A program made the translations under genes and the position numbers. The notes below the pieces were generated by a model. That model did no database searches, was not told the origin of the DNA, and was given only the letters and a program-made list of their open reading frames with translations. From the NCBI GenBank assembly GCA_020064725.1, contig JAGTWJ010000006.1, positions 1,922,001 through 1,986,000 on the forward strand: DNA of 64,000 bases. Reading direction: 5' to 3'. Positions 23,919 to 34,955 of the stretch are shown here, in pieces (the first letter of the stretch is position 1; each line of letters starts with the position of its first letter). The DNA is from Drechslerella dactyloides (taxonomy: Eukaryota; Ascomycota; Orbiliomycetes; Orbiliales; Orbiliaceae).

Positions 23919-24599
23919 TGTTATGGAATAACAGCACAGCACCCGAATAACCTGCACAGACCTGGTTCCCATACAGACACCCTTCCCACATGGTACGCAA
24001 AGTAATAGCGTACTTAGCTACCATGTGAATTGGCCTCCTATACGGGATACTTGCCTACACGGGGCAACCCTACATAGAACCAGTCTACATAGTAGAACAG
24101 ACCATACAGAACAGTCTGACCATATGAGAGAACAGACTATATAGTATAACACCACCACAGAAGAATATTACTTCTATTATCCTTCTCCAGGCGCAGAGGC
24201 TGTCCCGATAACTCACAATCACGTGAGTGCTCAGCACTCAGTATACTCAGCACTCAGTGTGCTCAGCACTCAGCTAAGCGCTGGGCAAGGTGAGCACTGA
24301 GCACAACACCACAACACATCTTTACTATTCTATATATCAGACATCATATATTTAACCAGGCCTATTCCACCAGTTGATTGATGATTTCCCCTTGGACTTC
24401 ATCAGTCAACACCTAAACTATAGTATCTCAATAGTCAGCCTATTTTACTATCGTTATTACACACTCTATTCTAATAGTTACTATTGTACCTAATATATAC
24501 TTATCTCCCTCCATTAAGAAACCCGTACAGTAGCGACTGAGAGTCAGGGACTTCAGAGTGAAGTGCGTTCGACCCGGTCCTGGGCCGAAGTGTAACAGT
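23919..24599 (+). repeat. Solo LTR (681 bp), nearly unmutated
   Basis: Begins TGTTATGGAATAACAGCACA and ends GGGCCGAAGTGTAACA. CG dinucleotides are retained (for example TGCGTTCGACCCGG near the end), in contrast to the RIP-mutated LTRs in 1-17 kb. No internal retrotransposon sequence adjoins it, so it is a solo LTR. Flanks CTTTA and GTGGC do not form a target duplication. Confidence 0.85.
24227..24272 (+). repeat. Three 16-bp tandem repeats inside the LTR
   Basis: Units of the form GTRTRCTCAGCACTCA occur about three times (the first partial). The inverse form TGAGCACTGAGCA follows at 24291-24303. Similar CACTGAGCACTGAGCA copies occur in the LTR at 5928-6499. Such LTR repeats often sit in the promoter/enhancer part, but that role is inferred. 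Confidence 0.65.
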
Positions 24600-24678
24600 G
24601 GCATCCTAGGTGGTGGCATCCTAATTGTCAATATAAAAGTGGTGGTATCCTGTTTGGCCAGCATTGGCATCCCATTGT
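24598..24678 (+). repeat. Short direct repeats GTGGCATCC/TTGGCATCC
   Basis: The motif TGGCATCC (once as TGGTATCC) occurs four times in about 80 bp right after the solo LTR, at about 24600, 24616, 24645 and 24665. It may be the end of another, unrecognised mobile element. Confidence 0.4.
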
Positions 24679-24679
24679 C

Positions 24680-27600
24680 ACCATTTATATAGGAGAAAAG
24701 GATGCCGCTTCCAAATTTGTGTGACGACTTCTTCCATAGTGCTCCTTCATCCTCTGCACCTATACACCTTGCTCTTCAAACATTTTCGCTACCACTTCTC
24801 AGGTAACTACTGTATGCTCACCACCGTCAGCCGCCTGGGCTGAGTTTGCGTTGCGTTTGCTAGAGCAGAGGGTCTGGCTTGCGAGATCAGCGAACAACCC
24901 TTTGGCTAGAGTAACGGCGCTGGATGAATGTTGGAATCGATATCGATGCCTGTTCGTGTGGAGCGCATGCGCGACGCAGCTTCGGCGTCTGCTGCTGCTT
25001 GAACCTATCAATTTTACGGCTAAATGTTAGCGAATTGCCCTCCCCTAAAGGTATGTTGCTATCAGTTTACTGAAATGATAACTCGCACTTACCCAAAGAT
25101 CCTTTCTTACAGTGTTGTTCGAGCGCCGCCATGGCCATTCTGGTTTCTTCATCCTCTTTACCATCTTCGTCTATAAGACCAGCTTCGGAGACCATCACAT
25201 AGCTTAATTAAGCAATCGCCGCTTCTGGCTCTCTTGCAAAGATCTTGTGTAATTACCCACACTGCCACTAGAGTTGAGCCCCGCCCCTTATTGATGGCCG
25301 GTGCAGCTCACGGCCTTCCGCCAATGAGCTTATATTAGCACCCACTGTTAGAAAAATCCACGGATATCAGGTACGACTTGGAATCATTTTTACCAATTGA
25401 TGCCCTGCTTATCAGGCAGCAGAGCTTACAGGGCATATCTTTCGAAAGATTCCCGATAGAACGTATCCGACGGAAGCACCGCATGTTACACCGGCGAGTA
25501 ATAGGATCCTAGGAAGCGAGTTAATGTTTGAAGTTGGCTTCTGGTCTCGCACATCGCCAACGTTGGGTACGGGAGCTGCGTTCGTGCCCCTGCCGCATTT
25601 TCAGGATGAGGGGCTCGATCGAACCCATCGGCATGATACGTGGCGCGTGGCAGCCCCGCGGTCGTTCTGCGCATGTATCACGAAGCACTAGCTTAAGCCA
25701 GTAGCTACAGGGTGCACAAAGTCGGACTCTGTCCATTCACGGGCGCAGGAAACCTTGAGCGGCCAGCTGCAGGCCTTACACCATGCATCATAATCCAACA
25801 GCGACACGCGACACGGTATGAGCTGCTGGTATATCTCAAAGGCCATCATCACGGCTTGGTTGGAATTGACGTCAAATCCCGTCGGAAATCGAAACAACGT
25901 TATGACCAGCCTGGCCAGCAGCCCTACCCGATCAGTTCATTGGAGGTGGTGTCAGGGTCGAAGGCGGGCCCGCTGGCGCCAACCAGGACTAAACATCAAA
26001 CTCAACCTGACCCCACGACACATTGGCAAACAAGCAACACATCTCATCCTCTGCCTATTGCAAGTTGCAATCTCTGTCGACGCAGTCTCTGGAGAAAAGT
26101 CGCCAGCCGATGCAATTTAATATTACCTTAGAATCTACTACGACGTGGGACGCCACTTAACTTCTCGTAGGGAGTACCGGGTACGGTGTCCAAGTATAAA
26201 ACCAGGCCGGTGTCAGGATCTCATAGTGCAATCTCGAGCCCAGACCAGTTAACTGGCTCCACGATGCTTAATTTAGTAGGACCGGTCGATCTCGCTGTAC
26301 GTACTGTATTCGGCCCGATGGACAACAGGATGCCGAGTCGGCAAGCGAGGGGTCGAAGGATTGAGGACGGAAGGATCGACCCACATCTTGGCAGGGGCAT
26401 CATAAGAAGCCCTCGCAATATACAGTTACACGACGAATTTGATAATTACGTACGACATCACCACATGCACTCAATGGAGCCATGTTTCAACAGCACGAGG
26501 TAACAGGATACTCTTATCCAGAAATCAGTGAGAAGCCCTGCAATACTGGAGCTTCTCACCCCGAGATCGAGCCTTCAATGTTAGACTAATAAGAGTCGGA
26601 CTACATCAAATGTCCTTAATCCGAGTTTAATATATGATAATATCGTAGATCCCATCGTGATACATATCTAAAGGATTAAATCTATAAAATGAGCCCGAAG
26701 GCATAACGAGGAAAGAGTTCATAGGAACCAGCAAACCAGTACGCGACGTCCAGACGCCCACGTCTCTCCTCAGGCTACCATGCAAGCGTTATTATTTGCG
26801 TCTGATGTTGAGGTCCGCCATTCCTTGGGCGGCGGTATCAACCGACGCGTCCGATCCACTCTGAGCACCGAGCGGAGTCCAGAACTCTGTCTTCGGGGCA
26901 GAGCCAAGCCAGCGCTTCATATTATAGCCCAGGTCTTCAGGGACCCGACGGGTAGTTTCGACGGCAGCAGGAGTCTAGCAGATGTTCAATTCACCAGTTC
27001 GTCAGCATCGTAGACCAAAATGCACTACATCGTAGAATTCGAAGTATGAAGCGACGTACGGTTCCGGCCTCGGAGGCAGAGTTCCCCTTCTGAGATTCGT
27101 TGTTTGTGGTGTACTCAATTGGGGCCATCTTGAGACGGTGTGCCAACAAGGCCAAGATGGGCGAGTATATAGCGGATGGACCCGGTACCCTAGACGTCTG
27201 TCTGTTAGTGAAGCTCAAGCTTGCTCGTGGAGCACGGGCACGTGTTTGCGTATGTGTATACATACGTACAAGAAGTATCGATATATCGGAGCTATGATAC
27301 TGAGGCTTGAGAGTCTGATAAGGCTAGAAGATGTTGATCTCAGGGCCTTCTCACGGTTGGTGAATTGATGTGCTTAGAGCTAGAGCTCGCTAGGGGTGTC
27401 CCAGTGCGTAGATGAAGACAGACTCAAAGAAAGCGACCGGAGGTTGAACGCGTGAGAAATATCGACAAGGTATTATAAGGTCGTTGAAAGAAAGGTGATG
27501 ACAGTCTAAGCCTTTGAATCACACCTCGAGAATGACAAACTGAGCTGTCTCCCCCTTGCCAAGGTTGAGATTTATTACTCGTGAAGAGTCGATTTTGAGC

Positions 27601-30220
27601 AACAGCTTCCGAGAACAACGAATATAAATCAATTGAACCGCTGCACGGCGAAAATCTTCAGAGGATGGAGAGATTTGGATCGTTGGGAGCTAACTGGCTG
27701 AGGAGAGGACGGAGAGCTTATATCGAGCATGTCAGTGTTTGCGGGCCTAAGAACTTTATATAGAATATCGCCTAGCCTCGATGCCATATCGCCATCCAGA
27801 CGAGTAAAGAAATGCATGTTGCACGTTGTGCTAATATGACGCAGGTTAGCACAAAAGCCGTACCTCTGCACTGCAATGATTAGGAACGGTCGAGTTTCCG
27901 TAAGAACTGCCTCCATTTCGCATAATATTACCACCACGTGTACGCCGCCTCCCGCCGGTCTGATAATCGCAGCTTTCACAGAATCAGTTGGAATGTTGGT
28001 ACCTGGTCACCAGCTGGTGGTCTCAGAACAACGTTTCGAATCGTTCCGGTGCATCGGTACCACCCGGTGCCTCCGGCAAAAGTCGCTTGCGGCGTGGTGC
28101 CTCCTCGCTCAGTCGGTTGACTTCCTTCTGGTGCCCTACGTGCTTACTCGCCTGTGTGCTCGTGTGCCTATATTTCCCCCATGGAGCCCCCTGTCCCGAG
28201 GGTAATGCACGTCCGGAACCACAGCCTTGGCTGCAGCAAGTAAGGGCGAGGCAGCTGGCAGCCAGTTGCACCTCACATTTCCTAGGGGCCCAATCACACT
28301 ACTTAGCCTGATGAGTATGTAAATTCGAATTTCCCCAGTTGAGTACTCCGCACGAGCGAGAGTGTTTTGATGAAGCCTTTAGCACAGGCTTTGCTGTGAT
28401 TATAATTACACGCGAAGGATGGGTGGGGCAGTATAGGTCTTTTAGGTGCCCGACGGGGGATTTTCTTATGCTCGCACACGCACAAACAGACTCTTTCCAA
28501 GTGTGTTAATGGAACTTCCCGAGAGACTTTCGTGAAGGCTTGCTTCTTATCCGTTGGATGGGGCAATCGTATCGTGGTTAGTGTATGCAGACCCACTCAA
28601 TCTTGCATGTGTGACATGAATCCTCCACGGCGACTCAATATAAAGCAGGAATAAGCTACCTAAAACGCTCGAATACGTCACTCAATAGAATAACAGGCCA
28701 CAGCGTGTACTGCAGTCACCTTCTGGAACGCTTGACTCCCCCCCCAAGTTCCCACAGGCTACTTCCCTTTGAGCAAAAGGACATCTGCAAATGCTGGTCG
28801 CCGGACTGGACAGCAGGACGCTTGTTATTAGGCAGGTGCATGGAATGTTGCTAGCGTGTTTGCTTAAAGAACAAAAGAAGGCACGGGATCGATATATTCA
28901 TGGATTGCGCTGAGTGGCACAAGTTTCCCGTTGATTCATTGGTAGTTTGTACGTGCATGTAATTTTGGACATGGCATGAGTGAAGGATCAGTTGATTAGA
29001 CAGCCCGAGCGCCGCCAACGATTCGCAAGTAGGATCTGGTGGTGGCACTGGGGCCAAATATATTATTCCAGAAGTATTAAGTTATATTTCCATGCATGGG
29101 GAAAGAATTCCGTTTCTGGAGGCAAACTTTCGAAATTTCGGTTGATTGCTATCCGCCCTGGGATACTCGCCATTTTACGACCGGGGTCTCTGCTGCAGAC
29201 TCGTCTCGTTCGGACCTTTGTCTTATAATATGCTCCTGTAGCCTCTAGCATTTGCTATCCCTGCTTAAGCATCTTCCCTTCTTATTATACACACTGGTTC
29301 TTCAACACCCCCCAACCACGAACTCTAGTGCGCTTGCGCGCCGATATCCTGATGGTAATACTCCACGTAACGTAGGGGGAAATCGAGGCATTCAACGGAA
29401 GGAAGGAACAGCTCTGAAGCGAGAGGGACGGCACATTCACGATGGATCAGTAACTTCAAAACTGGCAGGAGATAATTATCCCGATGACACCGATCTGCAA
29501 CCCTCTTCTGGTCTTGCAAACCGAACCCACATACGACACATCCTCTTCCAGTACCCCGTTATCTGTTCAGAGACGTCTGCGCCCACTGGAAATCCCTTGG
29601 CATTATACGTTAGGCTCATCCGCTAGGAGAGTTGAGGGGACTTTTCTGGGTCGGCCGCTGCTAGTCCCCAGGCTAATCCGCTAGGCAAATGGAACCCCTT
29701 AACGACATCGAACGCCGGCTGGGGATCGTACCATGGTTTAATACCTTCACGAAATTTAGCCGGAATCCAAATTCCAATATGAAGGTTCAATTTATCCGGC
29801 CCACGGACGCGGCGGGGATAATTGGCAGCTTCTCCACAATCCAACGACAACACAGTACGGGGACCCAATGATTCTCTCGAACCAGGACTTATTCGAAAGT
29901 TTTCTACCGACTCGATCGAACGTACTTTGGACATGCAAATCCTCCAATGAAAGCAGCAGATAGATCTTGGTCGCTATTCCTTCCTGTGAAGTGTTCAGGA
30001 ATTGGTGGCTCAGGAATTGGTGGTTGAGGTTTTCCCGGTCAACTCGTCGACCGGCGCGGCGGGAATCAAGGGCCGTCAGCCCATGTTCGCTGCGGCTCGC
30101 CTGTCTGGATGAAACCCTAGCGCCTGCTCGTCTCCGGTTTTCGCCATCGGCGGCCGACGGGCGGATATGCATGCGTCTCCAGTATCCATGGAGAAATATT
30201 TCGCCTCGGCGGGCCGTGGT
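24680..30220. other. 5.5-kb stretch without a supportable gene
   Basis: Base composition is normal, but no open frame has a recognisable domain, good start or convincing exon chain. Overlapping frames of 60-140 codons at 25712-26131, 27629-27979, 27876-28311 and 29252-29626 lack family features, and several would need non-ATG starts. The most exon-like piece is at 24799-25200 on the minus strand (acidic DEDGKEDEETR segment before a GTAAGTG donor at about 25090), with no completed model. The region may hold decayed genes. Confidence 0.45.
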
Positions 30221-30223
30221 CAG

Positions 30224-30231
30224 TATATATA
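30224..30231 (+). promoter_or_regulatory. TATA box upstream of the GH28 gene
   Basis: TATATATA lies 169 nt before the ATG at 30400, within a GC-rich context, at a plausible distance for a fungal promoter with an untranslated leader of roughly 130 nt. Confidence 0.5.
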
Positions 30232-30399
30232 CCGCCCCTGGTATATGCTACAAATTAGATTTCGTAGCTGATTTACCATTTGCATGCAGTTGACTATCCA
30301 GCCCAACCAAATTCAAAATCATACTCCGGATACAATATACACTCAAACGACATAGGAACTGATACGATCCCGTTGGAATATTACTGCAAGTCGTCAACC

Positions 30400-31620
30400 A
30401 TGAAGCTGGTGATAATTGGATTAGCGCTGTGCGCAACAGCGCTGGCAGCCCCCTCGGCCGTCGAGCTGACACCGGACCGCGTCGTCCGCCGGGCGGTCTG
30501 CACCCCCGCCGCAAGCGCCAGTTCCGGCAACGACGCCCCCGCAATCGTCTCCGCGATCGCCAGCTGCGGCAATGGCGGCACCATCGTCATACCCGCGGGC
30601 CTAACCTACTACCTCAAGGACTCGATCAACTTCACGGGCTGCGCGAACTGCGACTTCCAAATCGAAGGCACGCTCAAAGCCAACGGCGACACGAACCTAT
30701 GGAACGGCAAGCGCGCGTTCCTCCAAGTCAGCAAGATCACGGGCGTGAAAATCCGCTCGGTAACAGGCAGCGGCGTGATCGATGGCAACGGACAAAACTC
30801 GTACGACCGGTTCGCAACGGACACCTCCTTCTCCCGCCCCAGCATGATTGAAATCACCAACAGCAAGAACGTCGAAATTTACAATTTCTGGCAAAAGAAC
30901 CCGCCCAGCGTGTTCAACAGCGTAAAAGACACGACAAACATTAACTTCCACAACCTCAAACTCAGCGCCATCTCCAAATCCTCCACGCTGCCGAAAAACA
31001 CCGACGGCTTCGCCACCGTCCGCACGAGCTACGCCACAATCAAAGACATCGACGTAACCAACACCGACGACTGCGTCGCCCCAAAGGCGGGGACAACCTA
31101 CCTCCTCGCCCAGAACGTAAAATGCACAGGCTCCCACGGCCTGTCAATCGGCTCACTGGGGAAATCAGGCCTGGAAGAAGTAAAACACATCCTCTTCAAA
31201 GACTGCACGATGATAAACTCCTCGAAGGCAGCGGGCATAAAAACGTACCCGGGCGGCTACGGTTCCTCCAACGTTGTAAACGTAACCTGGGACGGCGTGA
31301 CGGTTAACGGGTGCGATTACGCCTTTCAAGTGCAGAGCTGCTACAACGAGGACGCGTCGTACTGCGCGTCGCACCCGGGCGTGGTCTCGCTCAGCCAGAT
31401 TCGGGTTAGGAACTTCAGCGGGACGACGAGCGGGAAGTATAAGCCTACCGCGAACATTAACTGCGCGCCGGGGACGACGTGCGATGTTCAGATTTCCGGG
31501 TGGACGGCCAAGACGCCGAATGGGCAGTCGGTTGTGTATTGTGCGAATACGCCGTCGAATCTGGGCGTGACGTGCAGCTCTGGTGCGTCTGGCAAGAAGC
31601 GGCGAGATATATCCGACTGA
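30400..31620 (+). CDS. Secreted GH28 pectinase (polygalacturonase / xylogalacturonan hydrolase-like)
   Basis: An intronless 406-residue protein. The ATG at 30400 is chosen because it opens a typical signal peptide (MKLVIIGLALCATALAAP). A dibasic VVRR at residues 28-31 is a likely Kex2 processing site. The GH28 right-handed beta-helix motifs appear in order: NTDG (200-203, catalytic Asp), NTDDC (221-225, the two catalytic Asps), GSHGLSIGSLG (245-254, catalytic-site His) and GIKTYPGG (279-286). The last replaces the usual R-I-K by G-I-K. GH28 enzymes cleave alpha-1,4 bonds between galacturonic acid units of pectin outside the cell. The missing Arg and the N-T-D-D-C-V-A-P-K sequence point to a non-standard member, such as a xylogalacturonan hydrolase or exo-acting enzyme, rather than a classic endo-polygalacturonase. 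Codon use is GC-rich. Confidence 0.9.
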   Translation: MKLVIIGLALCATALAAPSAVELTPDRVVRRAVCTPAASASSGNDAPAIVSAIASCGNGGTIVIPAGLTYYLKDSINFTGCANCDFQIEGTLKANGDTNLWNGKRAFLQVSKITGVKIRSVTGSGVIDGNGQNSYDRFATDTSFSRPSMIEITNSKNVEIYNFWQKNPPSVFNSVKDTTNINFHNLKLSAISKSSTLPKNTDGFATVRTSYATIKDIDVTNTDDCVAPKAGTTYLLAQNVKCTGSHGLSIGSLGKSGLEEVKHILFKDCTMINSSKAAGIKTYPGGYGSSNVVNVTWDGVTVNGCDYAFQVQSCYNEDASYCASHPGVVSLSQIRVRNFSGTTSGKYKPTANINCAPGTTCDVQISGWTAKTPNGQSVVYCANTPSNLGVTCSSGASGKKRRDISD

Positions 31621-31819
31621 TATGGCTGAAATATTCATGTTTACGGTAACTACGTGGGAATAGAAACCGAGATTGCGTGTATATATCCGGCCGTGTAGCT
31701 AAAATATAATATAAGACGATTCTACGAGCAACAAACAGAGCCCGATGCACCTAATCCTAGACTACCAATCATAACTCCCGCAGATAACCCGTAACTCCGT
31801 CCGAAGCCTGAGAATATAC

Positions 31820-32299
31820 TCATCGACGCCAGAGCCATCCTCCCAGTCGGGCAACGGGTGCAGCAGCCCCCACGACCCCGCCGACTACGGCCGCCCCGCC
31901 GGTCATCGCCAACTGCTGACAAACGGCAAAAGCAGAGCCAGCCTGCACGGTCGCCCCGATAGACGCTTGCCACGACGCCGCCATACTCCCTGTACAGTAT
32001 ACCATCAGCAAGCGTAGCCGACAAGTGCGTTACATACGAGGAACCCTACCAGCTACCGGTCCTGCGGCGCTGAATCCGATGCAGTTCAGCAATATCGGGA
32101 AACCAACATATCCAGCAACGGGTACTGCAGTGTAATAGGCGCAAGTTGACGCCCACGGCGGAACGGACGCCATGACTGGCCTCGCGGCACTAGAGACTCC
32201 ACGTTAGTCAAAGATGGCCGACATCCTGATGACCGTGTTGTGAAAGAAGGCGGCTTACTTGACAACAGCCTGGCACTGCCGACGCGCGTAGTTTGCCAT
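31820..32299 (-). CDS. IFI6/IFI27 (ISG12)-family small hydrophobic protein, three exons
   Basis: Assembled from splice signals: exon 1 at 32299-32259, intron 32258-32190 (GTAAG ... CTAAC ... TAG), exon 2 at 32189-32050, intron 32049-31990 (GTAGGG ... GCTGATG ... CAG), exon 3 at 31989-31820. All junctions keep frame and give 116 residues. The core GFSAAGPVAGS (residues 52-62) followed by MAASWQASIGA and GSAFAV matches the Gly/Ala-rich signature of the interferon-alpha-inducible 6/27 family (GFSxxGxxxGSxAAxxQxxxG). The family also occurs in fungi, where its role is unknown; animal members are mitochondrial or ER-membrane proteins linked to cell death. Several helices of 15-20 small or hydrophobic residues suggest membrane association. 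A shorter form starting at the ATG at 32173 is possible. Confidence 0.8.
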
Positions 32300-32972
32300 A
32301 TAGAAGGGATGCAAGAGTCTGTACTAATATTACTGTTTCTGGATGTGGTTGTCGAGCTTGGATGAAAGGAGAAGGCGGGAAGGCGGGAGACCTACTTATA
32401 GGAGCGTTGGAGGATCCGGGAAGGCTGTTGGAATTAGCCTGACCCGTCGCTTGTTTTGGGCGGTTACACAGGCCCTGACATTTGCCCAGGTGGGCCGTGC
32501 CAAGAGACGCCAATTGCGGCACGGACAAGGCTGCTAGTCAGGCACAGCGGGACAAACACATGCAGCATGCCACACCTGCGGCACACTCCGAGCGCCGTAG
32601 CTTGCGCCATGCGTAAACTGTGAGATTATCTAAGCAAGGTCGCGGTCGATTGGCTACGATAATTGCGCCACGACAATGGTCATGACGATTGATATAAATT
32701 TCAATTGGTATAGAAGTCCAAAAGATACATGTAATATATGATGGTGCAGCGTCCACAACACTTTCAACGTTGAGTGAAACATCGGACGAATATCGGAAAT
32801 GCGGACGAAATACAGCTGATATTGTAGCATCAGAGCGCAGGTCGACACAGAACAATCTGGAAATATTTATATAATACAGTGTGACACTTGCTGGCGACAT
32901 TTGAGCTGGAATATCACACACGCCAATAATCTCCCACGTAAATTGCCAGCGGCGCCGCTGCTTTGGGGAGAG

Positions 32973-32979
32973 TATAAAA
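32973..32979 (+). promoter_or_regulatory. TATA box with pyrimidine-rich downstream region
   Basis: TATAAAA is followed by a C/T-rich stretch (about 32990-33040) as in strong fungal promoters. The first downstream ATG (33064) opens only 31 codons, so the transcript it serves is unclear; it may be the decayed locus at 33.2-34.6 kb. Confidence 0.4.
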
Positions 32980-33215
32980 GCAGCTGTCCCCCCAGCTTGA
33001 AGCCTTTCCTCCTCCATCTCTCCTACAACATCCTGAACATCATTGCAGTCCTCTGCGATTGGGATGCCCTCCTCTCGTCCCATTTATTGTCAATCACCGT
33101 TCAGTACAATCGCTGCCACCGGCGCCCTCAGCCTGCCGCCCTGCCTATGTCGCATCTAGTCTCAACACTCAAGCTTGACCGGAAGATGTGGGTTGCTTGC
33201 ATACGCTTTCCATAT

Positions 33216-33770
33216 ATATATATGGAAACACCACGGGCATAAGCAACTCGGTCTTTTGCCACAGGCGTGCTACCAATCAGGGTGCCTTTTTCGACTTCCG
33301 CAAAAAGCTCGACCTGCCTAAAGATAGTGATTGTGTGCGGTGTGGCTTCCCCTTCGCCATCTGTTCATACAAAGATGGTAAATGCACGGCGAATGACGTT
33401 ATCAAGCCGCTGGTCTGGACTCTGACGAGATCTTCCGGTTGAGAGAAGGCACGCGGGGTCCTTTCAGCTCCGGAGCACCCTCATATTTTACACTTTGATG
33501 CGAAGTTCACACCCTTGAGGTAAGTCATCTTTCCGTGCCAACATTATTTGAGTGATAATTAACAGGGTTCATATAATAAGTGGTGCTCGGCATACGTCCG
33601 TGGACCATCCTACACCGAGCCTGGAAAACCGGATCAGGCACTCAAGGGGCAGCACGATGATGCTCTGGTACACGCTTGAACGTCTACAACACTCTATCAA
33701 GGAGAAGACCACTATGAACATGCCTACGGAAAGGCCACCGCGTCTCCCTAATCCGTGGACGGCTATTTAA
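33216..33770 (+). pseudogene. Decayed coding fragments with a Cys-rich motif
   Basis: An open piece ending at 33442 contains the spaced cysteines C-V-R-C-G-F-P-F-A-I-C and a further GKC, followed by DVIKPLVW. This resembles Cys-rich tails seen in fungal helicase-like mobile proteins, but the match is weak. A good intron (GTAAGTCATC ... ATAATTAACAG, ending at 33565) joins a short upstream exon to a second open piece (to 33770) in either of two frames. No start codon with good context was found, so this is treated as a relic. Confidence 0.35.
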
Positions 33771-34200
33771 CCATCATGCCAAGTGATCAAGGGGTCAAGT
33801 GGAAGGAAACCCCTTCACCTCTTCCCGGTCTTCTTCATCTCCAAGCCCGGGTGGTTAGGAACGATGAATTCAAGATGCAATCTTCTTGTCAGCAGGCTGT
33901 ATTACAGTTGTACAGCTGTAAGAGTGTTCAGGAGACGGCGTTGTTGCACGCTGCTAGCATGCTGGCTACCGGATGGCTTGTAGGGTTGCGCCTTGATCAA
34001 TTGACACCCGCTTATGCCATCATCATCGCTATCGACAACACCCACATTGACACCCATGCCGACATCAATATCACCATTGACATCGACACTGATATTATCG
34101 TCGCCGTCGTCGTCACCATCACCACAATGGCCAAACCAGCAGCAACAGTGGCAGCGGCGACATCAGCCCAGGAGGGGAAGAAGGTGATGGTGTCTGCGGG

Positions 34201-34563
34201 ATGGTTATCGCGCTATCAGCGCCAGCAGTAGCCTTCGTTTGCAACGTCTACCCGAAAGGGAGACTTGCATTTGTGGGGTCATTTGCTTTGGGGATGATAG
34301 TCTGGGCGACCCTACCCGACAAAGAGAGCACTAGCAACAAAAACCACGAAGGGAACACCGTGACAAGCATCATCGCCATGACAAAAACCATCACCGTTGC
34401 AGTCTGCACTATGTGGATTGCGACGGTGATCCAAACGGCGGTCCAACCGGTGTTCCCGAGCGTGTCCGACAACTTTATCACCGTGTTTTCGATGACCGAG
34501 TCTTCGGGATGTGTGCTGTGTGCTGGGTTGTTTTACACATCTGCTGATTGGCGTCAAAAGTAA
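34201..34563 (+). CDS. Hypothetical multi-pass membrane protein, probably partial or frameshifted
   Basis: 120 codons with three to four hydrophobic segments: residues about 2-38 (ALSAPAVAFVCNVYP and GRLAFVGSFALGMIVWATL), 62-82 (ITVAVCTMWIATVIQTAVQ) and 98-112 (SSGCVLCAGLFYT). The frame is open upstream as a His/Arg/Gly/Ser-rich stretch to about 34095. A likely N-terminal part (LLHAASMLATGWLVGLRL, about 33940-34000) lies in another frame, separated by a repetitive GACATCGACAYT/ATCACC tract (34035-34125). Either an intron or a repeat-caused frameshift joins them. Family not recognised; the SDNFITVFSMTESSGC segment looks conserved in style. Confidence 0.45.
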   Translation: MVIALSAPAVAFVCNVYPKGRLAFVGSFALGMIVWATLPDKESTSNKNHEGNTVTSIIAMTKTITVAVCTMWIATVIQTAVQPVFPSVSDNFITVFSMTESSGCVLCAGLFYTSADWRQK

Positions 34564-34890
34564 AGTTCTAACAAGGATTGAGGAAGTCCCGACACAGGTT
34601 AACTCGGAGAATGGTAAACATTCTTCAGGCGCCAAGGGTATCCTGTTCCTTTGGTTTTGTTGTTGATAGATGCCATGTACGTAGTATTGCATTGTATGCG
34701 ATTTCAGCAGCATACAGTTCGTTCCATAAGGCGCATGTAGTGAATTCAAGCATTGTGGAACCTTCTACGAGTAGTGCCATTTCTAGATCCTGCCGGCGTT
34801 AGTGTCGGCTGTGGGCCCCGCTAAATCCGCCGCTAGCCCAACACGGCGGGCCTCGGCATCTTGCAACATGACACCGCGGCTTCGGCTTCG

Positions 34891-34914
34891 ACATCTCGAC
34901 ATCTCGACATCTCG
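34891..34914 (+). repeat. Three 8-bp tandem repeats in the leader
   Basis: ACATCTCG occurs three times in tandem 42-65 nt before the ATG at 34956. Probably a simple repeat in the untranslated leader or core promoter. Confidence 0.6.
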
Positions 34915-34955
34915 ACGTTTCCCCTCCGCCATTCTCTTCATCGACCGCCGCCAAA

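Noticed and set aside
26186..26503. 105-codon plus-strand frame
   Set aside because: Begins with GTG rather than ATG, and has no recognised motif or splice context.
32538..33083. 181-codon minus-strand frame
   Set aside because: Composition changes along the frame, no domain is seen, and it overlaps a TATA-containing promoter region on the other strand.
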